Of a DNA stretch of 64,000 nt, positions 15,378-23,326 are shown in pieces. Each line of letters opens with the position of its first letter. Positions within the stretch are counted from its first letter, which is position 1. The stretch comes from Bacteroidales bacterium (GTDB taxonomy: Bacteria > Bacteroidota > Bacteroidia > Bacteroidales > UBA932), in assembly GCA_017504965.1 (NCBI GenBank), contig JAFVQD010000006.1, positions 124,001 through 188,000 of the forward strand. The letters are read 5' to 3'. Position numbers and translations under genes: made by a program. Under the pieces are notes generated by a model. The model did not search any database. It was not told the origin of the DNA and saw only the letters and a list, made by a program, of their open reading frames with translations.

Positions 15378-16760
15378 CTATTTTTTAAGTTTCTCATCTA
15401 TAGCTCTGGCAGCCTTTCTTCCGGCCCCCATAGCCAATATCACGGTGGCTGCACCTGTCACGGCATCACCACCAGCATAAACATACTCTTTCGATGTAGC
15501 CCCATCCGCCGAAGCCACTATACAACCTCTGCGGTCCACCTCCAGACCCGGTGTCGTCCCGGCTATAAGGGGATTGGGTGATGTACCGAGTGACATTATC
15601 ACCACATCTGTCTCTATATCGAAGAGTGCCCCCTCTACTGCCACCGGTGAGCGACGTCCCGATGCATCAGGTGCTCCGAGTTCCATCTGCTGGCAGCGGA
15701 TAGCACGAACCCACCCCTTCTCGTCACCGAGGATCTCTACCGGATTGGAGAGCATTCTGAACTCGATCCCCTCCTCTTTGGCGTGGTGGACCTCTTCTGC
15801 TCTGGCAGGGAGCTCTTTCTCTGTACGGCGGTAGACTATGGTCACCTCCGCCCCCAGACGCAATGCTGTCCTCGCCGCATCCATAGCGACATTTCCACCA
15901 CCCACCACTACAGCCTTATGTCCTGCGTAGATAGGTGTGTCACTCTCCGCAGAGTAAGCCTTCATCAAGTTATTTCTGGTCAGGAACTCATTGGCCGAGA
16001 AGACTCCGTTAAGGTTCTCCCCGGGTATATTCATAAACTTGGGGAGTCCCGCCCCTGATCCCACGAAGACAGCCGAGAAACCCTCTTCCCCGATCAGTTG
16101 GTCTATGGTTATGGTCCTTCCCACTATGACATTGGTCTCAATTTTTATCCCGAGTCTCTTCAGCTTCCCTATCTCATCCCCCACCACTTTGTCCTTTGGC
16201 AGTCTGAACTCAGGTATACCATACTGCAGCACACCTCCCGGCTTATGCAGACTCTCGAAGATGGTGACGTCGTACCCCCATTTGGCCAGATCCGAAGCAC
16301 ACGCCAGACCGGCAGGGCCGCTTCCCACTACAGCCACCTTTTTACCGTTCGGAGCCTCTTTGTCTGAGTAGAATACACCATTCTCACGGCTCCAGTCAGC
16401 GACGAAGCGCTCAAGCTTTCCGATAGCCACAGGCTGACCCTTCATTCCCAGAATACACGACCCTTCGCACTGCGACTCCTGTGGACATACCCTTCCGCAA
16501 ATCGCCGGCAGTGAGCTGTCCATAGCAATTATCCTCCCTGCCTCCTCAAATTCTCCTGCAGCCACCTTTTCGATAAATGCAGGAATTTTCACAGATACAG
16601 GACAGGCCATCATACATCCGGGCCTACGGCAATTCAGACAACGGCTCGCTTCGAGCATCGCCTCCTGCTCATTGTACCCGTAGCACACCTCTTCGAAATT
16701 GGTGGCTCTGACCTTCGGATCCTGCTCCCTCACCGGGACTCTATCTATCTTGTTTGCCAT
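15378..16760 (-). CDS. NfnB-type subunit: NADH-dependent ferredoxin:NADP+ oxidoreductase, large subunit (GltD-like)
   Basis: 460 residues. The N-terminus binds two 4Fe-4S clusters: Cys41, 44, 49, 53 ([13 protein letters not shown]) and Cys88, 92, 98, 102 ([15 protein letters not shown]). An FAD-binding Rossmann motif ([17 protein letters not shown]) and an NADP site ([30 protein letters not shown]) follow. Alone it resembles the glutamate synthase small subunit, but the gene directly upstream encodes the NfnA-type partner, and no GltB is near. The pair should form the electron-bifurcating NfnAB complex that balances NADH, NADPH and reduced ferredoxin, as in anaerobes; sulfide dehydrogenase (SudAB) is the same family. 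Confidence 0.88.
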   Translation of the reverse strand: MANKIDRVPVREQDPKVRATNFEEVCYGYNEQEAMLEASRCLNCRRPGCMMACPVSVKIPAFIEKVAAGEFEEAGRIIAMDSSLPAICGRVCPQESQCEGSCILGMKGQPVAIGKLERFVADWSRENGVFYSDKEAPNGKKVAVVGSGPAGLACASDLAKWGYDVTIFESLHKPGGVLQYGIPEFRLPKDKVVGDEIGKLKRLGIKIETNVIVGRTITIDQLIGEEGFSAVFVGSGAGLPKFMNIPGENLNGVFSANEFLTRNNLMKAYSAESDTPIYAGHKAVVVGGGNVAMDAARTALRLGAEVTIVYRRTEKELPARAEEVHHAKEEGIEFRMLSNPVEILGDEKGWVRAIRCQQMELGAPDASGRRSPVAVEGALFDIETDVVIMSLGTSPNPLIAGTTPGLEVDRRGCIVASADGATSKEYVYAGGDAVTGAATVILAMGAGRKAARAIDEKLKK

Positions 16761-16763
16761 AAT

Positions 16764-17612
16764 TTACCCCCTGATTCTACATTTGTGGTCTGCTTCGACC
16801 TCCTGACTTTTATACATCGCCTGACGGCGCAATGCCTCATCGAAATCTACCTGATATGCATCGAACTCAGGCCCCTCCACACAAGCGAAACGGACCTTTC
16901 CACCCACAGTCACCCTGCAGGCTCCGCACATACCGGTGCCGTCCACCATAAGGGTATTGAGGCTCACCACCAGTGGAAGATCGTATTTTTTGGCGGTCAT
17001 TGTCACAAATTTCATCATGATCATAGGGCCGATAGAGACCGCCTGATCATATTTCTGCCCAGCTTCGCATAGCTGTGCAAGTTTTTCCGTAACAAGACCT
17101 TTCATCCCTTTAGACCCGTCATCTGTACAGATATACAGATGGTCGCACACCTTGGACATCTCCTCTTCGAGGATCAGCATATCTGCACTCTTGGCCCCCA
17201 CGATGATATCGACCTTCGCACCTCTGCTGTAGAGATACTTCGCCTGAGGATATACAGGGGCTGTGCCCAATCCCCCTGCGATAAAAATGAACCTTTTCTC
17301 TCTTATCTCTTCATCACTGAGTCCGACAAATTCAGATGGCCTTCCGAGCGGACCCGAAACGTCCTGAAATGATTCCCCCTGCTCCAGGGCGCAAATTTTC
17401 CTGGATGATGCCCCCACTTTCTGGGTGACGATGGTTACAGAACCCCTCTCCTTGTCATAATCACACACAGTCAGAGGGACCCTTTCACCATTTTCGTCTG
17501 TCCTCACGATAAGGAACTGCCCGGGCTGTGCAGATGCTGCCAGTCTGGGTGCAGATACCTCCATCATTGTGATGGTCGGAGTCAGATCTTTTTTGACTAA
17601 TATTTCGTACAT
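16764..17612 (-). CDS. NfnA-type subunit: FAD/NAD-binding, 2Fe-2S protein (PyrK/SudB-like)
   Basis: 282 residues. An FAD-binding barrel (PGQFLIVR, RVPLTVCDY) is followed by an NAD-binding domain (FIFIAGGLGTAPVYPQAKYL) and a C-terminal 2Fe-2S site with Cys229, Cys232 and Cys244 (CGACRVTV, RFACVEGPEFD). Only three cysteines are seen; Asp224 nearby may be a fourth ligand, as described for NfnA, whereas PyrK uses four cysteines. The gene lies 3 bases before nfnB and 3 after the GH9 gene. No pyrD is near, which supports NfnA over PyrK. Confidence 0.87.
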   Translation of the reverse strand: MYEILVKKDLTPTITMMEVSAPRLAASAQPGQFLIVRTDENGERVPLTVCDYDKERGSVTIVTQKVGASSRKICALEQGESFQDVSGPLGRPSEFVGLSDEEIREKRFIFIAGGLGTAPVYPQAKYLYSRGAKVDIIVGAKSADMLILEEEMSKVCDHLYICTDDGSKGMKGLVTEKLAQLCEAGQKYDQAVSIGPMIMMKFVTMTAKKYDLPLVVSLNTLMVDGTGMCGACRVTVGGKVRFACVEGPEFDAYQVDFDEALRRQAMYKSQEVEADHKCRIRG

Positions 17613-17615
17613 TTT

Positions 17616-20102
17616 CTATTTTTCCAAATCTGAGAAAGAGGCAAATGTATACCCTTTTTTCTTCAGTGTCTTAATAATCTCGCCTAACCTCATAAATAGT
17701 GGATCTGGTCTGCTTGGCTCGATGCCCGGATGGATCAGGATAATCGCTCCGTTGAGGGTAGAGATCTGCTCAAAGTTCATAAGGGCATCGATAAGGGTCT
17801 GCGCCGGCCTGTAGTTGGGCATATCCGGAGTAGTGTAGTCGGCAGCTGTAGCTGTTCCTGGTGTCAAGTTCATAACGTGCATACCGGCAGCCTCCAGCCA
17901 TTTGACCTGATCAGAGTTATAGTATTCATAAGGTGGGAGGAACCATCTGGCATCCTCACTTTTTATACCGAATTTTTCAAGTTCTGCCATATTCAGCTGG
18001 AGATCTCTGATAAGGCTGTCTCTGGTAACAAGAGATGAATCCCTGTCATCCCAAGGTGCATAAAGGAGGTGATTGTCCGAATGTCCACCCACATAGTGAC
18101 CGTCTGCGATAATCTTCTCTATAAGCTCTTTATGTTCCTCCATCCTCAGACAGTTTCCGGTCAGGAAGAATGAACCTTTCACATCATACTTGTGAAGGGT
18201 CTTGAGGATATGGCTCCCCCCATTGAAGCGGGTATCTGCCGAGAAAATAAGGTACACTTTCTTCTGGTCGGGATTCACCCTTACTGCTGCTCCACAAGCG
18301 TCATTCACCCTCTGCACCTTCTTGAGGCTGTTCCCTTTTGACTCCATCTTACCGAAATAGTAGGTAAGGCCTGCAGTACCATCCATTGTAGGTTCATTGG
18401 TAGAGAAGTCCTCCAGGTCGTCGTGATATACTGCGATACCATTATTGAATGGGGAGTACTGGTTGCTCTCGATCCTCATATATTTGTCTGCCCTCTCTTT
18501 GAACACAGAGTAATATACAGGGCCATCCACCAGACCTCCGTATGTAAGATCACCATTGACTACATAGTATGATGAGTGTGGATATTCCGGATAGTCACCT
18601 ATAGCAGGATACCCCACAATCATAGATGTACCCCAAGGGTTACACCCCAGGAGCCAGTCCCTGAGAGCCATCTCCATCTCGAGGAAAGAGTTGTCACCCG
18701 ACACTTCGTTATAGAGTCTTGCCTGCGATACTGCAGCAGACACGAGGTTATTGGAGCACCAAATATATGGGACACCATTCATAAAAGGATCGTCGGCTGC
18801 TCTATCCTTGATATCCTGAAGTCCTTGTCTCATAAACTCCACATACTTGCTGCTGATAGCCTTATCCTCGCTTTTGGCCATATAGTAGTGGCCGATATTG
18901 ATAAATGGGTAGAACTGGTAGTGTCTTCCCCTTCCGAGCTCCATCCAGGGTGACACAGGCTCAAGTTCGCCCCAGTAATCAGCTTGCTTTTTCCACTGCT
19001 CCTGCTTGTTGAAGTGCATAAAGGTCGCAGCGGCGAGCTCTATATCGTCCACAAAACTGTCCTCCTCATAGAAGAAAGGTGAGACCACGCAAGCGGTCTG
19101 GGTATTTCCCACATCCTCAGTGGCATAGTTATATGCCTGCTCTGCTTTATAGAGGATCTTCTCACAGAACTCAGGGTAGTACTCTTTCATCACCTGAGCC
19201 CCGAGTGCAAATGTAGATGCAAATTTGGCTGCAGATGAAGAGACACCTGTGGTTCTATTTACATATTTGCCGAGGCCTTGACGCTCTCCTGTAACAAAGT
19301 AGACAGGACGTCCTGCTCCAGGGCCCCAACCATAGTCCACAGTATCCTTATAAGGGACTCTGAAACCTGCGTGATCCCTGTCATCAGCGATCTGGTTAAA
19401 CATCACCCTGTCTTCAGGATTCATCTTCACCAGCCAGTCAAGGCCCCATTTTGCCTCATCGAGGATATCAGGGATGCCATTTCCACCTTTTCTCCCCCTG
19501 GCATCATATTGATCCTTGAACACAGATTTGTCCTCAGCCTCCATATAGGCGAATAGCATATGGTATGTGGTGGTGGCAGAAGTGGTAAGATACTGCAGAT
19601 AATCTGTAGCATCGTGCCACCCCCCTGTAACATCTATTTTCTCCCCACTGCGGGTAGGGTGATCTACGATATAGCCGTCGTGCTGGTGACAAAGCTCCCC
19701 ATTGAAAGGGTTGTCACCGCACCTCTGCTGTCTCATATAGACCAGAAGATAATCGGCCAACCCGTCATATACATCTGCGCCGATTCTGAACACCGGACTT
19801 TTGGCACCATTGCTCTTTATGTAGTAGCCACCATCTTTGGTTACACTGCTGAAATCCATACGGAATGCCCTCTTCATACCCCATTTTGAAGCATTTGCAC
19901 TGGTACCCTTACCTTTGAAAACTACTTCATCGGTTATGGCATCGTACACCTCAAATGAGCCTTCGGCCTCATCAAGAGAGACCAAAACTGCCACTTTTAT
20001 ATCGGTAGGGAGATAACCTGCCTGATTAACACGCACCCAGGACTGAGCCGACATAGCCAGAGAGAGTGCCAAAAAACTCAGGATGACTAAAAATCTGCGC
20101 AT
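17616..20102 (-). CDS. Secreted GH9 endoglucanase-type enzyme fused to a CE4 (NodB-like) deacetylase domain
   Basis: 828 residues with a signal peptide ending near SAQ (20). Residues 21-110 are the Ig-like CelD_N domain (RVNQAGYLP). The GH9 domain follows with GGWHDATDYLQY (Asp164 and Asp167, nucleophile/base) and the acid in STNEP (Glu570). From about 610 to the end is a polysaccharide-deacetylase fold: FSAD (Asp623) where most members have FDD, the metal motif HSDNH (His674, His678), FLPPY, and LIHPG (His791). The missing second Asp suggests altered metal chemistry or loss of activity. GH9 enzymes cleave beta-1,4-glucans or, in some members, other beta-linked polymers; with a CE4 domain an N-acetylated polymer is possible. 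Starts 11 bases after the HMA gene and ends 3 before nfnA. Confidence 0.9.
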   Translation of the reverse strand: MRRFLVILSFLALSLAMSAQSWVRVNQAGYLPTDIKVAVLVSLDEAEGSFEVYDAITDEVVFKGKGTSANASKWGMKRAFRMDFSSVTKDGGYYIKSNGAKSPVFRIGADVYDGLADYLLVYMRQQRCGDNPFNGELCHQHDGYIVDHPTRSGEKIDVTGGWHDATDYLQYLTTSATTTYHMLFAYMEAEDKSVFKDQYDARGRKGGNGIPDILDEAKWGLDWLVKMNPEDRVMFNQIADDRDHAGFRVPYKDTVDYGWGPGAGRPVYFVTGERQGLGKYVNRTTGVSSSAAKFASTFALGAQVMKEYYPEFCEKILYKAEQAYNYATEDVGNTQTACVVSPFFYEEDSFVDDIELAAATFMHFNKQEQWKKQADYWGELEPVSPWMELGRGRHYQFYPFINIGHYYMAKSEDKAISSKYVEFMRQGLQDIKDRAADDPFMNGVPYIWCSNNLVSAAVSQARLYNEVSGDNSFLEMEMALRDWLLGCNPWGTSMIVGYPAIGDYPEYPHSSYYVVNGDLTYGGLVDGPVYYSVFKERADKYMRIESNQYSPFNNGIAVYHDDLEDFSTNEPTMDGTAGLTYYFGKMESKGNSLKKVQRVNDACGAAVRVNPDQKKVYLIFSADTRFNGGSHILKTLHKYDVKGSFFLTGNCLRMEEHKELIEKIIADGHYVGGHSDNHLLYAPWDDRDSSLVTRDSLIRDLQLNMAELEKFGIKSEDARWFLPPYEYYNSDQVKWLEAAGMHVMNLTPGTATAADYTTPDMPNYRPAQTLIDALMNFEQISTLNGAIILIHPGIEPSRPDPLFMRLGEIIKTLKKKGYTFASFSDLEK

Positions 20103-20113
20103 ATCAAATCAAT

Positions 20114-20428
20114 TTATTTCTTCTCTTCCTCTTTTTTTATTTCTGACACTTTGTATCCGAATTTCTCAATAGCCTTGGCAAGCTCCTCTTTAGTGGTCTT
20201 ACCCTCCTGGTATTTGAACCATACAGTCTGATCCTCAAGGCTCACCTTCAAATCTTTGACACCTTTTTCAAATGGAAGATTTGACTCGAGCTTCTTAACA
20301 CAAGCAGGGCAGTCCACATTCACGCTGAATGTCACCTCTGCCTCTTTCTTCTTCTGTGCCGAAGCCTCTGTATTGAGTGCGAAAATAGCGAAAACTGCAA
20401 CGATAAAAATTCTAAAAATGTGTTTCAT
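20114..20428 (-). CDS. Exported heavy-metal-associated (HMA) domain protein
   Basis: 104 residues. A signal peptide (about 1-24, ending ASA) is followed by an HMA fold with the metal motif CPAC in VDCPACVKKLESNLPFEKGV and the closing EKFGYKVSEI. The C-terminus is Lys/Glu-rich. Such domains bind Cu(I) or similar soft metals. It lies 19 bases downstream of a TonB receptor whose upstream neighbour is a His/Cys-rich exported protein, so the three are probably a metal-handling set. A periplasmic carrier role is inferred. Confidence 0.9.
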   Translation of the reverse strand: MKHIFRIFIVAVFAIFALNTEASAQKKKEAEVTFSVNVDCPACVKKLESNLPFEKGVKDLKVSLEDQTVWFKYQEGKTTKEELAKAIEKFGYKVSEIKKEEEKK

Positions 20429-20447
20429 AATATTGATATTTTATTTG

Positions 20448-22754
20448 TTATTTTTTCCATAAAGTAAATCTCATACCGGCATAAACTTTCCATCCGAGGA
20501 TAGGTCCCCACACTTGAGAGGCATTGAACTCTGAAGAGTAAGGGTTCTCCCATCCGAGGATAGGGTTCTGCTGTTTGTAGTTGGTAAGGTTTTCACCCCC
20601 AATATACACATCTACACCTTTGAATTTTCTGGTCACCTGTGCGAAGAAAACCGGGTAGGCGGGAGAGGTGGTCATATCCGGAGTCGCCATAAACGAAGGG
20701 AGTTTACAAGGGCCGTTGAGCTGGGCAGTGAAGTCAAATGTCCAGATGCTCATTCTGGTAGCATACTGCAGGTTCAGGACACCTTTATATCGGCTGGTCA
20801 TAGGTCTCTCTACCAGCCCCTGCCCTGCCAATGTAACTTTTGCATCGGTATAACGGTAGGTGGCGATAATGATGAATCTCTCTATGGGCTCTACAGAGAA
20901 GTCCACCTGATAAGTATTGGTAAATGACTTCCCGTCCAGATTATAGATGCTCACTTTTGATAGATCCAGCTCCTGATCGACGATGATCTGCTTATTGAAA
21001 TCTGTTCTGAAATAGTCAAAGCTCAAATATGAGTTCCTGTTCTCGCCTATAGGGAGATATCCAGTAATGTTACCGCCATAGGTCCAGGCATCCTCCATAT
21101 CGAGATTGGGTGCTATGCTTATCTCCCTGCCGGTAGAAAGCATACCGATATTGTCCACTACCAGATTTGGAGAGCGGTATCCCCTACCACCGGAAGCTCT
21201 GAAAATGATGTCTTCAGTGAAAGCATATTTGATATTGGCCCTGGGGGCTACAAGCAGTCCGTGAAGATTATTATAGTCCACACTTACACCAGCCACAGCA
21301 CTGAACTTCTCACCCAATGAATAGGTATATTCACCATATAAACCGATAGAGTTCTCTTTTCTGTCCAGAATATATTTGTGAGTATTCCAAAGCTGTCCGT
21401 AATTAGTGAGATAAATATCGTTTAGTGTCTCATCAAAGAGGTCGAACTGGTTCCTGATACCGGCATTGATTCTGTGGCTGTCACCGATCTCTTCCTGGTA
21501 GATAAGGTTTGCAAACACCGAATTCTGATTACCGTTATAATCTTTCAAGCCGAAGTACGAATCTATCTGATGGTAGGTATAGTCAGCCACGAAAGCGACA
21601 TTTCTGGTATTGGCAGCATTGAGAGGGACACCGACCTTGACATAGGCATTCACACCTTTATTATTGATGTTTGATCCCCATATGCCATTATGCACCATTG
21701 TATTCAGAGCATCTGCACTGTTTTCACTCCTCATCTCCTTTTTAAAAGAGGTCATACCGCCTGTCCTGTCATCAGTCAGAGCCCTGATACCGAAGCGGAT
21801 CTGCATACCGCTCTCATCATAGTAGAGCCAGCGGTTGGTAAGGTTGAATTTGAGGGAAGTGGGTTCATCTTTGAAACCGTCCCCATTGCCATCGTGTCCC
21901 ATAGGCATCGAAGAGTAGTGACCCATAGTGACTGTGCTCCACTTCTCGTTCAGCTGAAGTGATGAAGCGATATTGGCCTCGGTCATAAGGTGATTGTCCA
22001 CAAACAGATTTATGAAAAGGGGCTTCTCGTCTGTAGGTTTGCGGTGCTCCATATTGATCTGACCGGTGATAGCTTCCAGTCCGTTTACGACAGAGGAGGG
22101 GCCCTTGGCTATCTGGATACTCTCAAGCCACTGCCCTGGGATATATGAAAGGCCGAATGGGGCAGCAAGACCTCTCATAGTGGGGCGGTTCTCATCCAGC
22201 ATAGCTGTATAGATGCCTGAAAGGCCCAAAAGTCTGATCTGCTTGGCGCCGGTGATGGCATCAGAGTAGCCTACGGTCACACTGGCAGAGTTCTCAAAGC
22301 TTTCAGCCAGGTTACAGCAGGCCATCTTGCACAGACCTGCAGCGGTGATCACCTCGGTCTTTACCGGTGTCATTTTTGAGAGGTAACTCCCCTCCTGACG
22401 TGCCTGCACGACAGCTTTTTCCAGTTCATTGACACCCTGGAGGAGAAACTCCACATCTTTTGTGTTGTAATTCACCACCAGTGTATCGGTATTGTACCCT
22501 ATCGCTGTAGCGACAAGTGTAGCGTCATCTGCTTTCTCGAAAACAGTAAAAGTGAATTTCCCATCCACATCACAATCGACATATGTGCCTGACTGAAGCC
22601 AGTAAACGGTAGCAAATGGGACCACTTCACGGTCTCCGTTCGATTTTGTGGCGTAGACCACACCATTTACCGTATGTGATTTTGGGGCCATCTGAGCGGT
22701 AAGTGTCTCTACCGCCATTAAGGCCATAAAAAGTATTATTGTTATTTTTTTCAT
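20448..22754 (-). CDS. TonB-dependent outer-membrane receptor, probably metal-related
   Basis: 768 residues from the ATG at 22754 (MKKITIILF); an in-frame ATG 27 bases earlier lacks a signal sequence. The signal peptide is followed by a carboxypeptidase-D-like beta domain (about 25-115), a plug (about 130-240; PVKTEVITAAGL, GAKQIRLLGLSGIYTAML, IQIAKGPSSVVNGLEAITGQIN), and a long barrel ending FTLWKK with a terminal aromatic region. The plug starts with a cysteine cluster CKMACCN, seen in receptors that neighbour HMA proteins. Together with the flanking genes this suggests uptake of a metal or metal complex; copper is likely but not proven. Confidence 0.9.
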   Translation of the reverse strand: MKKITIILFMALMAVETLTAQMAPKSHTVNGVVYATKSNGDREVVPFATVYWLQSGTYVDCDVDGKFTFTVFEKADDATLVATAIGYNTDTLVVNYNTKDVEFLLQGVNELEKAVVQARQEGSYLSKMTPVKTEVITAAGLCKMACCNLAESFENSASVTVGYSDAITGAKQIRLLGLSGIYTAMLDENRPTMRGLAAPFGLSYIPGQWLESIQIAKGPSSVVNGLEAITGQINMEHRKPTDEKPLFINLFVDNHLMTEANIASSLQLNEKWSTVTMGHYSSMPMGHDGNGDGFKDEPTSLKFNLTNRWLYYDESGMQIRFGIRALTDDRTGGMTSFKKEMRSENSADALNTMVHNGIWGSNINNKGVNAYVKVGVPLNAANTRNVAFVADYTYHQIDSYFGLKDYNGNQNSVFANLIYQEEIGDSHRINAGIRNQFDLFDETLNDIYLTNYGQLWNTHKYILDRKENSIGLYGEYTYSLGEKFSAVAGVSVDYNNLHGLLVAPRANIKYAFTEDIIFRASGGRGYRSPNLVVDNIGMLSTGREISIAPNLDMEDAWTYGGNITGYLPIGENRNSYLSFDYFRTDFNKQIIVDQELDLSKVSIYNLDGKSFTNTYQVDFSVEPIERFIIIATYRYTDAKVTLAGQGLVERPMTSRYKGVLNLQYATRMSIWTFDFTAQLNGPCKLPSFMATPDMTTSPAYPVFFAQVTRKFKGVDVYIGGENLTNYKQQNPILGWENPYSSEFNASQVWGPILGWKVYAGMRFTLWKK

Positions 22755-22815
22755 TTCGTGCTTTAAATTGATTGTTGTCATTGATTACTATCCTGCATTA
22801 CCAGAAAGCAATATG

Positions 22816-23256
22816 CTACAATCGCCACACAGAGAGATACGACAGACAATGTCGCAGAGATGCCAGAGGCGTGAATCCGGTCTCGGCCGAATGTAAAGGA
22901 TCAAGCTCGAACGGCTCAAATTCGGGATAGCTGAAATAGGTCACAATTCCCGATGAGAGGGCAGAGAAAAGGGTGTTATGATCCGGGCTTGTCTGCTCTG
23001 AAGTCATCACCAGAACTTCTGTGCTGCAGCATCCGTCGTCGTGGTGGTGTTCACAGTGATGAAAATCACCTTTTGATATGGGAATATGGGTATGAAGACT
23101 CTCGCAAGAGGGATTTCCTATCAGTACAGATATCTGTGTAGTCCCCTCACAGCTGCAGGTATGGATAGAGAAACCTATATACGAAAGGAGATAAACTGCT
23201 ATCAGCAGGACCGATGCAGTGGATGTATAGAAATTTATGTTCCGATTCTTACCCAT
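22816..23256 (-). CDS. His/Cys-rich exported protein, HYC_CC_PP-like
   Basis: 146 residues from the ATG at 23256. A hydrophobic N-terminus (STASVLLIAVYLLSYIGFS) is followed by CSCEG, FHHCEHHHDDGCCSTEV and a Pro/aromatic C-terminal part. The spacing of the His and Cys groups recalls the Bacteroidetes HYC_CC_PP family, often near metal transport genes; the match is partial. The open frame extends upstream into the divergent sppA gene, but that part is antisense and the later start is 10 bases from a perfect promoter. It heads the metal cluster and perhaps the whole run down to hisS. Confidence 0.7.
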   Translation of the reverse strand: MGKNRNINFYTSTASVLLIAVYLLSYIGFSIHTCSCEGTTQISVLIGNPSCESLHTHIPISKGDFHHCEHHHDDGCCSTEVLVMTSEQTSPDHNTLFSALSSGIVTYFSYPEFEPFELDPLHSAETGFTPLASLRHCLSYLSVWRL

Positions 23257-23261
23257 ATAAC

Positions 23262-23292
23262 TTGGCAAAGGTACAATTTTTACATACTTTTG
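23262..23292 (+). promoter_or_regulatory. Candidate sppA promoter
   Basis: TTGG (23262-23265), 19 bases, then TACTTTTG (23285-23292): one mismatch in the -33 box. It interleaves with the opposite promoter at 23266-23296. The ATG of sppA is 34 bases beyond. Confidence 0.55.
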
Positions 23293-23296
23293 CAAA
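23266..23296 (-). promoter_or_regulatory. Consensus promoter of the metal cluster
   Basis: The minus strand reads TTTG, 19 bases, TACCTTTG, a full consensus match. The -7 box ends 9 bases before the ATG at 23256, so the leader would be only a few bases long. Confidence 0.8.
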
Positions 23297-23326
23297 ATAT
23301 AGACAACTAAAAACACGTTACCGAAA

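Noticed and set aside
15378-16760. Glutamate synthase small subunit (GltD)
   Set aside because: The NfnA-type gene stands directly upstream and no large subunit is present, so NfnB is preferred.
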